Shown here: positions 1-5,871 of the stretch, one piece after another | How positions within the stretch are numbered: the first letter of the stretch is position 1 | Layout: each line of letters begins with the position of its first letter | NCBI GenBank assembly: GCA_005792225.1 | Contig: SXSP01000321.1 | Coordinates: 1 to 12,618 of the forward strand | DNA: 12,618 bases | Source of the DNA: Bdellovibrionales bacterium | GTDB lineage: Bacteria; Bdellovibrionota; Bdellovibrionia; Bdellovibrionales; JAMPXM01 | Direction of reading: 5' to 3' | Translations under genes and position numbers: made by a program | Notes under the pieces: model-generated | Seen by the model: only the letters and a program-made list of their open reading frames with translations | Database searches by the model: none | What the model was told of the DNA's origin: nothing

Positions 1-1089
1 AGACCTTCATTGATCGTTGCCCCCACCCGCGAGCTCGCCGAGCAAATCGGAAAAATGCTTCAGCAGCTGACGCAGAAGACGCCGCAATTCCGGATTTGCG
101 TCGTGATCGGGGGCACTTCGTTCTCGCGGCAGATACGGATGCTTCGCTCTAGACCCGCTTTCGTCGTCGGAACTCCTGGGCGATTGATCGATCAAGTTCG
201 CGAGGGAAATCTTGCTCTCAAACCCTTTGGCTCACTCGTGATCGATGAGGCCGATCGGCTTCTCGATATGGGCTTCGAACCGCAAATGAACGAGATCGTC
301 GCGAACCTCCCGGGTGATCGCCAGACCATGCTTTTCTCAGCGACCTTGGCTCCCGAGATTCAGAAGCTCGCTCTGCGGTACATGAAAACGCCCCAACGAG
401 TGGCGATCGGCGAGGTCGCAAAACCCGTCGACAAGATCAAGCAAGACGTGGTGAGGGTGCGAGCGGGAGATAAACCGGAAGCGTTGGTCTCCGAGATCGA
501 CAAGGTCGCGGGCAGTATGATCGTTTTCGTTCGCACGAAGCAGCGGGCAGAGCGCCTCGCTTACTTGCTCGATGAGGCTGGCCATAAGGTTGCGCGCATT
601 CACGGGGATCGCTCGCAGAGTCAGCGGAGCCGAGCGATCGAGGATTTTCGCTCAGGCCGCGTGCGTATTCTGGTGGCGACGGATATCGCGGCCCGAGGGC
701 TTGACGTGCCCCACATCCAGCACGTGGTGAATTTCGATCTTCCGCTGAGTCCCGAGGATTACGTGCACCGGATTGGTCGCACGGCTCGCGCGGGCGCCGA
801 GGGGCATTCCCTGGCGTTTGTAACTCCCGAGGAAGAACTCCTCTGGGCGAAGATTCATAAACTCATGTACGGGAAGTATCCCGAGAAATTTATTCGGCCG
901 GAGCGGGAGTTCAAATCCACCAAGCCCGCTACCAAAACGAAGTCAGCTCAATCACCTGGTAAAAAGCGTCCGCCGAGGAAGAAGAACACGGGTCTTCCTT
1001 TCAAGCGGGAGAACGAGGCCTCGGCAAAAGCGGGCGGGAACCGCGCCGAGCGACGGGCGCAGCAGTTCGGGCGTCGCGGTAAACGTTAG
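1..1089 (+). CDS. DEAD-box ATP-dependent RNA helicase, C-terminal part (5' end outside window)
   Basis: This is an RNA-unwinding ATPase of the RhlE/SrmB-like DEAD-box group, acting in the cytoplasm on rRNA or mRNA. The frame is open from base 1 and enters at motif Ia (APTREL, bases 19-36), so the Q motif and Walker A lie upstream of the window. Counting from the codon at base 10, the motifs run in order: TPGR (55-58), DEAD in VIDEADRLLDMG (79-82), SAT (110-112), IHGD (197-200), TDIAARGLD (224-232) and HRIGRTARAG (253-262). Both RecA lobes are therefore represented and the visible catalytic motifs are intact. The last 60 or so residues are a lysine/arginine-rich tail (for example KKRPPRKK), typical of RNA-binding tails in this family. 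The internal TTG at base 10 is not a real start. The stop TAG overlaps the stop of the convergent protease gene. The paralogue cannot be decided without the N-terminus. Confidence 0.96.
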   Translation, partial: RPSLIVAPTRELAEQIGKMLQQLTQKTPQFRICVVIGGTSFSRQIRMLRSRPAFVVGTPGRLIDQVREGNLALKPFGSLVIDEADRLLDMGFEPQMNEIVANLPGDRQTMLFSATLAPEIQKLALRYMKTPQRVAIGEVAKPVDKIKQDVVRVRAGDKPEALVSEIDKVAGSMIVFVRTKQRAERLAYLLDEAGHKVARIHGDRSQSQRSRAIEDFRSGRVRILVATDIAARGLDVPHIQHVVNFDLPLSPEDYVHRIGRTARAGAEGHSLAFVTPEEELLWAKIHKLMYGKYPEKFIRPEREFKSTKPATKTKSAQSPGKKRPPRKKNTGLPFKRENEASAKAGGNRAERRAQQFGRRGKR

Positions 1090-1850
1090 CGCTTAAAGCG
1101 GCGGAAGAGCCGGAGAATTCCGGCTTCGTCGTCTTGAGTGAGTGAAAGAAAGTTCGAATCCGACATCACACTCCCCTCGTGAACGGGAGTCAAAAAATTG
1201 GGATCGCAATGTTGGGCGACCGAGGCCTTGGCGGTATCGCAGAGTCCGAATGCGTGGCCCGTCTCATGGAGCAGAACTCGGTACGTGGACCAGAACATCG
1301 AGACGTAATCGACGCGCGCTTCTTCGGCAAAATCTTGAACCGAGTATCCAACCGAAAGTTCCAGCCGCTCGAGGAGTTCGACCAGCTGAACGGACGTTCC
1401 AAGCTCCATCAATGACTTGAAGTCGAGGATGCGGGAATTGTTCCGGCGCCGGAAATCCGTATTGAGCTTAATCAAAGAGTAGCCGGGGCGCTCGACGTGG
1501 TAGGCGCCAAGGGCCGGGTAATCGCGCTCGGGACCGATCTCAACCCGGAGATTGAGGCGCGAATCCGAGCAGGCTGTGCGGGTGAATTTGACGTTTCCGA
1601 CCAAGCCTTGGGCGCGCACGGGGGCCAGCCAGGCACGAAACGAAGATTCGAGTTGAAGGCTCACGGAGGATTCATCAAAAAGCGGGCGAACACTTCGGTC
1701 GATTTCGAAGCAGTAGCGGATTTCGTTCCAGTCGAGGGCGGCGAAGACGAGGTATTGGTGGGCCGTCGGAGTTTTGAGCTCCTTCAGGTGGCCCCACGCG
1801 AACGCATTGTTAGAAACGACGAGAATGAGGAGCGCGACAACCATCTTCAT
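1086..1850 (-). CDS. Secreted matrixin-like zinc metalloprotease
   Basis: This is a probable exported zinc endopeptidase of the metzincin type. The N-terminus MKMVVALLILVVSNNAFA is a clear Sec signal peptide with an AFA cleavage site. The zinc site is HETGHAFGLCD at residues 195-205, which is HExxHxxGxxD, with Asp as the expected third metal ligand in place of the more common His. A Met-turn candidate (SVMS, Met229) follows about 24 residues later, as the fold requires. Four cysteines (47, 94, 204, 215) could form two disulfides in the periplasm. I chose the ATG at 1850 because it opens the signal peptide. A GTG at 1868 would add six residues and an ATG at 1844 would remove two. None of them has a good Shine-Dalgarno sequence. 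The gene lies 88-106 bp downstream of the HD-GYP gene on the same strand. The substrate is unknown; prey or envelope protein would suit a predatory lifestyle, but that is inference. Confidence 0.85.
   Translation of the reverse strand: MKMVVALLILVVSNNAFAWGHLKELKTPTAHQYLVFAALDWNEIRYCFEIDRSVRPLFDESSVSLQLESSFRAWLAPVRAQGLVGNVKFTRTACSDSRLNLRVEIGPERDYPALGAYHVERPGYSLIKLNTDFRRRNNSRILDFKSLMELGTSVQLVELLERLELSVGYSVQDFAEEARVDYVSMFWSTYRVLLHETGHAFGLCDTAKASVAQHCDPNFLTPVHEGSVMSDSNFLSLTQDDEAGILRLFRRFKR
1108..1125. other. Perfect palindromic hairpin just past the helicase stop
   Basis: Arms AGCCGGA and TCCGGCT form a 7-bp stem with a GAAT loop. It begins 18 bp after the helicase stop and lies inside the last codons of the convergent protease gene. 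No T-run follows on the plus strand, so an intrinsic terminator is doubtful. It could instead protect the 3' end of the helicase mRNA or simply be coding sequence. Confidence 0.35.
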
Positions 1851-1956
1851 GGCCAAGGGACATGCCACGAAAGCTCATGTCTTGACCAGAGGCGACCTCC
1901 GCTTTGAAATTGCGCTACTCACGATTCATCACGGAAGCCGTGCGCGCGGGAAGAAA

Positions 1957-3561
1957 TTATCGCTTCCAGTGGTCCGCGAGTTGTTGCGAAAGCTCCTTCA
2001 TCGCAACTGACTTGTCGAAGTCGTCGCCGCCGGCGAGCGAAGGTGCGTAGGCCGGCATGGCGAATTGCTCGGTCTTAAGTAACCGAGAGAGCGAGACCAT
2101 CTTCGGCTTTGTCGGGGCCGCCGAGGGTGCGGGCTTCACGTCTTTGACTTCGAGGGCTTTGGCTTCCTTGAGCTTCTTGGAAGAATTCAGGAATAAATCG
2201 ACGAGCGGCTTGTGGAAGTCAGGATCATAGATCGGCGACGCCGTGGAACCGTCGAGACCGGCGATTTTTTTCACCGCCTCAACGGGGGCGTATTGGGGAT
2301 AACCCATGCGCACACTGGTGAGTTTATCGAACTCGTTGGCGAAGGCGCAGATCTTGGCGAACGGAGGGATCTCACTCCCCTTCTTCTTCATTGGGAATCC
2401 CGAGCCGTCGGTATGCTCGTGATGGTACATGATCATGTCGATGACTTCTTTGGGAACACTCACCTTCTTTTTGGAGAGCGCCTGAATGCCGTTCACGACG
2501 TGCGTTTTGAATTTCGCGAGCTCTTCAGGCGTCATGTCGCCAGAGTCTTTGACCTGAAGATCGCGGGGAAGATCCATCGATCCCACGTCGTGCAGGAGAC
2601 CACCCATGCGCAAAGTTTGCGGCTCCGTGAAACCGAGTGCGAGACCGAAATAAGCGCAGTACGCTCCGACGTTCTGACTGTGCGTGAGGGTGGTCATCAT
2701 CTGCGAAGCGAAGTTAGAGACGCTGTCGACGATTTCCTTTGGCGTACCGCTGGCGTCTTCAAGATCCGAGACGAAGGCTTTGAGGTTTTCGACCATCTGG
2801 CCGCCTTCGTCTTCGTTGTATTCCTCTTCCTCAAAAAATCCGCCGAGGAGATTGCTAATCGTGGAAGCTTGTTTTTGCGCGCGGTCCATCGGAGTCGCGG
2901 CGCTGACGCTCTTGAGGGTTGAGCGAACGTGGGTCTGGTAGGGCCGAATCTCCGATCGCCGAATGACTAAGTTGTAATGGCTGTTCTCCCGGAACTTCTT
3001 AATGATCTTCTCGTCGACGACGCTGTCTTTTTCCAGATAGAGGATCGTCTTGCGGTTGACTGGAAGATACACGAAGACATCGAAGGGTAAGGACTTGACA
3101 TCTTCGATCTCGCCGATGCCGATGCGCACGAGTTTGTCGAGGGTGAGATTCTTGTGACTTTCGTTGACGGGAGCAAGTTCACAAATCTTGTTGAGAAAGA
3201 TCTCGTCTTCCAACGGAGACTGAAAGCAGCCCGACATTCCCATGCGGTAAATATCGTTGATTTTGTAGGGCTGGCGTCCCGAATAAACGGCGAGAAAACT
3301 CGTCAGCGCGTCGGGATAGCGCCTTTGATAGTCTTCGATGGCACTTTGCATGGACGCGAGCGACGTGCGGGCTGAATACGGAACGACCGCGACCGCCGGT
3401 GGATGTACGAGATTGAGAGCATCGTACTCTTTTGTTCCGAATTTCATCGCAGCATAACCGAAAGCCTCGAGACGTTCGATGAAAGGCTCAAGCCAAAGAG
3501 GGGGCTTCATGAGAATCGGAATGATCTGAGCTGAGGTGGAATGACTGGATTCGGTGGACAT
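1957..3561 (-). CDS. HD-GYP domain protein, probable cyclic-di-GMP phosphodiesterase
   Basis: This 534-residue protein is a predicted c-di-GMP-hydrolysing or c-di-GMP-sensing signalling protein. Residues about 10-130 look like a degenerate receiver-type alpha/beta domain without an obvious phospho-acceptor. Residues about 135-210 resemble the small N-terminal domain found before many HD-GYP domains (FDVFVYLPVNRKTILYLEKD). The HD-GYP domain spans about 270-430: His294 (THSQNV), LLHDVG with His324-Asp325, His354 (KTHV), His380-His381 (YHHEHTDGSGFP) and ANEFDKLTS near 408-416. Two signature positions deviate: GYP reads GFP, and the first Asp of the usual vaDxFDalt motif is Asn409. The tail is proline/alanine-rich and then charged. 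I chose the ATG at 3561, which has GGAG three bases upstream. In-frame alternatives are ATG 3573, ATG 3570 and TTG 3606. The gene is divergent from a receiver-domain gene. Whether it is catalytically active or a binding-only variant is open. Confidence 0.92.
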   Translation of the reverse strand: MSTESSHSTSAQIIPILMKPPLWLEPFIERLEAFGYAAMKFGTKEYDALNLVHPPAVAVVPYSARTSLASMQSAIEDYQRRYPDALTSFLAVYSGRQPYKINDIYRMGMSGCFQSPLEDEIFLNKICELAPVNESHKNLTLDKLVRIGIGEIEDVKSLPFDVFVYLPVNRKTILYLEKDSVVDEKIIKKFRENSHYNLVIRRSEIRPYQTHVRSTLKSVSAATPMDRAQKQASTISNLLGGFFEEEEYNEDEGGQMVENLKAFVSDLEDASGTPKEIVDSVSNFASQMMTTLTHSQNVGAYCAYFGLALGFTEPQTLRMGGLLHDVGSMDLPRDLQVKDSGDMTPEELAKFKTHVVNGIQALSKKKVSVPKEVIDMIMYHHEHTDGSGFPMKKKGSEIPPFAKICAFANEFDKLTSVRMGYPQYAPVEAVKKIAGLDGSTASPIYDPDFHKPLVDLFLNSSKKLKEAKALEVKDVKPAPSAAPTKPKMVSLSRLLKTEQFAMPAYAPSLAGGDDFDKSVAMKELSQQLADHWKR

Positions 3562-3568
3562 CTTCTCC

Positions 3569-3597
3569 ATCATAGCGGTCGAAGTCGAAGGTGTCTC
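3569..3597 (-). promoter_or_regulatory. Candidate sigma70-type promoter for the HD-GYP gene
   Basis: On the minus strand, -35 GAGACA (3597-3592) and -10 TATGAT (3574-3569) are separated by 17 bp. They match the consensus at 4/6 and 5/6. The predicted transcription start is at about 3562, next to the ATG at 3561. The same region also carries a GGAG Shine-Dalgarno-like sequence, which would favour a promoter further upstream, so the two readings compete. Confidence 0.3.
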
Positions 3598-3634
3598 GAG
3601 GTACAAATCTCACCGGTCCTCGGGCCAGTCAACG

Positions 3635-3663
3635 TTGCGCATGCGTTCGCGGAATTCTATGAT
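3635..3663 (+). promoter_or_regulatory. Candidate sigma70-type promoter giving a leaderless receiver mRNA
   Basis: A -35 box TTGCGC (3635-3640, 3/6) and a -10 box TATGAT (3658-3663, 5/6) are separated by exactly 17 bp. The predicted start of transcription falls at about base 3670, which is the A of the ATG start codon. No Shine-Dalgarno sequence precedes that ATG, which agrees with leaderless initiation. Confidence 0.45.
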
Positions 3664-3669
3664 CTTCAC

Positions 3670-4047
3670 ATGGCAAAAAACGGAACGGTGCTCTTGATCG
3701 ATCGCGATTCAGACCTTGTCGCGATCCTGGGATCTTTTCTAACAAGCAACGGCTACCGGATGGTGGCGACGACTCGCGTTCGCGAGGCTCTGCGGAAGCT
3801 CGGCAACCAGCAGTTCGTGCATGTGTTCATGGACCCGGCACTGGCTCCAGATCATTCCGCGAAGATTCTTGATGATCTCTCGACCCCGGGAACTCTCAAT
3901 TTCAAAACGCCGTTCACCATCATGGCGAAGGATCTCGAACACGCGATTCCTTACGACTTCACGAAACGACTCCACGCGATCATTGCTAAACCATTTCAGT
4001 TGAGCGAGTTCGCCCTGAGACTCGAGACGGCGCGCGAGAAAGCGTAA
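3670..4047 (+). CDS. Single-domain response-regulator receiver protein
   Basis: This 125-residue protein has a CheY-like receiver fold and no output domain, so it probably acts through protein contacts. Strand 1 is VLLIDRD (7-13). The probable phospho-acceptor is Asp55 in HVFMDPAL. The conserved lysine is Lys107 in IIAKPFQLSEF, with the usual following proline. Two positions are atypical: the second acidic residue of the usual pair after strand 1 is Arg12, and the Ser/Thr switch after strand 4 appears to be Ala86 (FTIMAKD). Phosphorylation-dependent switching may therefore be weakened. The frame is open back to 3541, but the fold begins at Met 3670 and the upstream residues are unlike any receiver. 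The gene diverges from the HD-GYP gene, whose own N-terminus is receiver-like, so the two may act in one pathway. It ends 2 bp from the stop of the convergent small protein gene. Confidence 0.85.
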   Translation: MAKNGTVLLIDRDSDLVAILGSFLTSNGYRMVATTRVREALRKLGNQQFVHVFMDPALAPDHSAKILDDLSTPGTLNFKTPFTIMAKDLEHAIPYDFTKRLHAIIAKPFQLSEFALRLETAREKA

Positions 4048-4049
4048 GT

Positions 4050-4388
4050 TTAGTAGTGGATGCGGCGACCTTTTTCTTTGAGCAGACGTATTAGGTCCTT
4101 CCACGTCGGGACGAGGTCGGATTCGAATGTGTAGATTGTCACTTCGCTCGCGAGCTCTCGCGTGATCTCGACGGCTTGAAGATGCGCGCCCGAGTGAGCG
4201 AATGATTTCACATCGTCCGCGGTTTCCCAAACACTCAAGGTATAGTGATCGTAACCGAAGCCCGTAATCTTCATTTCACGAAAACCGCGGTGGGCTCTCG
4301 CTTGTTTGTTGATCTTGAGGCTTGAGCCGATCATGCGGAACGTGCCCCAAAGACTCCTGAGCTTGAGATGGGTGACAGAAATAACCAA
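4050..4388 (-). CDS. DUF3291 / antibiotic-biosynthesis-monooxygenase-like small protein
   Basis: This is a 112-residue protein with the dimeric ferredoxin-like fold expected of DUF3291/ABM-type proteins. Recognisable elements are VISVTHLKLRSLW at the N-terminus, TLSVWETADDVKSFAHSGAH in the middle and LVPTWKDLIRLL near the end. The SVW...F..SGAH pattern is characteristic of this family. Members are often annotated as spheroidene monooxygenase-like or antibiotic monooxygenase, but most have no proven reaction, so I assign none. I chose the TTG at 4388 because GGAGG (4401-4397) lies 8 bp upstream and the family normally starts there. An in-frame ATG at 4409 would add seven residues and has GGGGAG almost abutting it. 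A TATAAA box at 4427-4422 on the minus strand may be its -10 element. It is divergent from the cNMP-binding gene. Confidence 0.75.
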   Translation of the reverse strand: MVISVTHLKLRSLWGTFRMIGSSLKINKQARAHRGFREMKITGFGYDHYTLSVWETADDVKSFAHSGAHLQAVEITRELASEVTIYTFESDLVPTWKDLIRLLKEKGRRIHY

Positions 4389-4396
4389 GACTTGAA

Positions 4397-4401
4397 CCTC
4401 C
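4397..4401 (-). promoter_or_regulatory. Ribosome binding site that supports a TTG start
   Basis: GGAGG on the minus strand sits 8 bases before the TTG at 4388. It lies inside the reading frame if the upstream ATG (4409) is used, so its strength and spacing argue for the TTG. Confidence 0.6.
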
Positions 4402-4508
4402 GCCCCCATTCTCCCCGACTTTTTTATACGTGTCACCGCGTCTGGGCCTTGGACCGATTCGTCGGTCGCCCGTGGCGGGGCACGGTTAACTCCGCTACGC
4501 TGATGGGT

Positions 4509-5030
4509 ATGTTGAAGCTCGAAGATAATCATAAGTTCTCGCAGGAATCCGTACGTGATTTCGTTGATGGCGACTTGATCTTCATGGAGGGCGACGACAG
4601 CCGTGAAATGTACGTCGTCGTCGAGGGCGAAGTCGTCGTTACCAAAAAATCCAATAAGGGTGACATCACGCTCGCGACCTTAAAAAAGGGTGACTTCGTC
4701 GGTGAGATGTCGCTCTTGGAGTCACTTCCTCGGAGCGCTACGGCTCGCGCGCGTGGAAAGACCAAGCTTCTGGCCATTCATCCGGGCGGGTTTCTCCTGA
4801 AAATTCGTCGTGATCCGACCTTTGCCTTTGAAATGCTTCAGACGCTCTCCCGTCGCATTCGGTACACGAACGACAATCTGATGAAAGAGCTTAATCGTGC
4901 CGGCTCGTCTGCCGATTCGTTGAAGGCGATCATCCAAGGAGCCGAGTTCAAATCGGGCGACGAGGTGGCCGCGCTCCCCGCAACGAAAGTCGAGGTAGTC
5001 CCCAATGATCACGGAAATCCGCGACCGTAA
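4509..5030 (+). CDS. Stand-alone cyclic-nucleotide-binding (CRP-type) domain protein
   Basis: This 173-residue protein consists of a CRP/PKA-type cyclic-nucleotide-binding beta-roll (about 8-125) and a polar C-terminal tail with no helix-turn-helix. Clear elements are FMEGDDSREMYVVVEGEV (25-42) and the phosphate-binding cassette GDFVGEMSLL...LPRSATARA (61-82). That cassette keeps Glu66 and Arg75, the residues expected to hold the ribose and the phosphate. A C-helix-like stretch (FEMLQTLSRRIRYTNDNLMKEL) follows. It is therefore a sensor of cAMP or cGMP that must signal through a partner rather than DNA. The start is ATG 4509 or ATG 4503, two codons earlier. Neither has a convincing Shine-Dalgarno sequence. 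The open frame back to 4368 is unrelated to the fold. The last 26 bp overlap the metallophosphoesterase gene, which suggests coupled translation and a shared pathway. Confidence 0.88.
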   Translation: MLKLEDNHKFSQESVRDFVDGDLIFMEGDDSREMYVVVEGEVVVTKKSNKGDITLATLKKGDFVGEMSLLESLPRSATARARGKTKLLAIHPGGFLLKIRRDPTFAFEMLQTLSRRIRYTNDNLMKELNRAGSSADSLKAIIQGAEFKSGDEVAALPATKVEVVPNDHGNPRP

Positions 5031-5787
5031 GCTCGTCGTCATCTCGGATCTCCACCTCGGGAATCCGTTCTCGAAGGCGAAGAACTCAACCGTTGAGTTT
5101 TTTCATTGGGCCGCCCGCCACGGATACGATGTCGTCATTAACGGCGACGGATTTGAGATCGCTCAGGTTTCGTTCTCAAAGATCGCCCGCGACGTGCCCG
5201 AAGTTTTTCATGCGCTTAAGTCTTTCACCGCCAAGGGTCTCGACGTTTATTACGTGATCGGGAACCACGACATCGTGCTCGAAAATTTTTTGAATGATTT
5301 GGGCGGCTTTAAAATGGCGCCGTTTCTCAATGTCTGGTCCAAAGACCAGAGGATCCGCATTGAACATGGTCATCTCTACGATCCATTCTTCGTTAAGAAT
5401 CCGGAGCTCTACGAATTCGCGACGTGGTTTGCGGGACTGGCTCTTCACTTGAATCCGAGCCTGTATAAAATGTGGATCGCGTTTGAGAAATTTAAATCGA
5501 AGTACATCTGGAAACAGCCGGCGGGCGGCATCGCGGGTGAACACGCGAACTTCCGCGAAGCGGCGGTTGAACTCTCGCAACGCGGATTCGACGCGGTTAT
5601 CTTCGGTCACACACATCACGCAGGCTCCGCGGAACTGCCCGGTGGTCGCCGCTACTTCAATACCGGAAGCTGGCTCATGGGCACACCTTTTCTCGAGATC
5701 AACGACGGCCGCATCGAGCTCCGACGTTGGGACCGATTCATGGAACCCGGGGAATGCCCCCTGACGACAGCTCGCCGGGCGGCTTAA
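5005..5787 (+). CDS. LpxH-like metallophosphoesterase (UDP-2,3-diacylglucosamine diphosphatase family)
   Basis: This 260-residue calcineurin-type phosphoesterase belongs to the UDP-2,3-diacylglucosamine diphosphatase-like group. That enzyme makes lipid X in lipid A synthesis on the inner face of the inner membrane. The metal-binding motifs are in order: DLHLG (15-19), NGDGFE (46-51, compare GDLFE in LpxH), GNHD (86-89), HGH (121-123) and GHTH (201-204), followed by NTGSW. All expected ligands are present. A hydrophobic/aromatic insert between HGH and GHTH (about 130-170) matches the region that forms the lipid-binding cap in LpxH, which is an inference here. The start ATG overlaps the cNMP-binding gene by 26 bp and has GAGG at 4992-4995, nine bases upstream. 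An LpxH role is plausible but not proven, because many paralogues of this family act on other phosphoesters. Confidence 0.88.
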   Translation: MITEIRDRKLVVISDLHLGNPFSKAKNSTVEFFHWAARHGYDVVINGDGFEIAQVSFSKIARDVPEVFHALKSFTAKGLDVYYVIGNHDIVLENFLNDLGGFKMAPFLNVWSKDQRIRIEHGHLYDPFFVKNPELYEFATWFAGLALHLNPSLYKMWIAFEKFKSKYIWKQPAGGIAGEHANFREAAVELSQRGFDAVIFGHTHHAGSAELPGGRRYFNTGSWLMGTPFLEINDGRIELRRWDRFMEPGECPLTTARRAA

Positions 5788-5861
5788 ACTTCGCCCGACC
5801 TTGATCCCGTGAACTTATTCTGATCTCCATCCGATACAGACCTCATGCAACACGCTTTGTT

Positions 5862-5865
5862 GAGG
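5862..5865 (+). promoter_or_regulatory. Ribosome binding site that decides the start of the large secreted protein
   Basis: GAGG lies six bases before the ATG at 5872. The upstream in-frame ATG at 5845 has no such sequence and would put a polar segment ahead of the signal peptide. Confidence 0.55.
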
Positions 5866-5871
5866 CCAGCC

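Noticed and set aside
1930..1942. CACGG-AAG-CCGTG hairpin downstream of the HD-GYP stop
   Set aside because: The stem is only 5 bp with a three-base loop and no T-run on either side, too weak to call a terminator.
2212..2922. A 236-codon open frame on the plus strand opposite the HD-GYP gene
   Set aside because: It lies wholly antisense to a clear HD-GYP gene, the translation has no recognisable domain, and it appears to result from high GC and codon bias.
3541..3669. N-terminal extension of the receiver protein
   Set aside because: The residues before Met 3670 do not resemble a receiver or signal peptide and run across the divergent promoter region and the start of the HD-GYP gene.
4368..4508. 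N-terminal extension of the cyclic-nucleotide-binding protein
   Set aside because: It has no domain resemblance, lies across the intergenic region and overlaps the 5' end of the divergent small gene.
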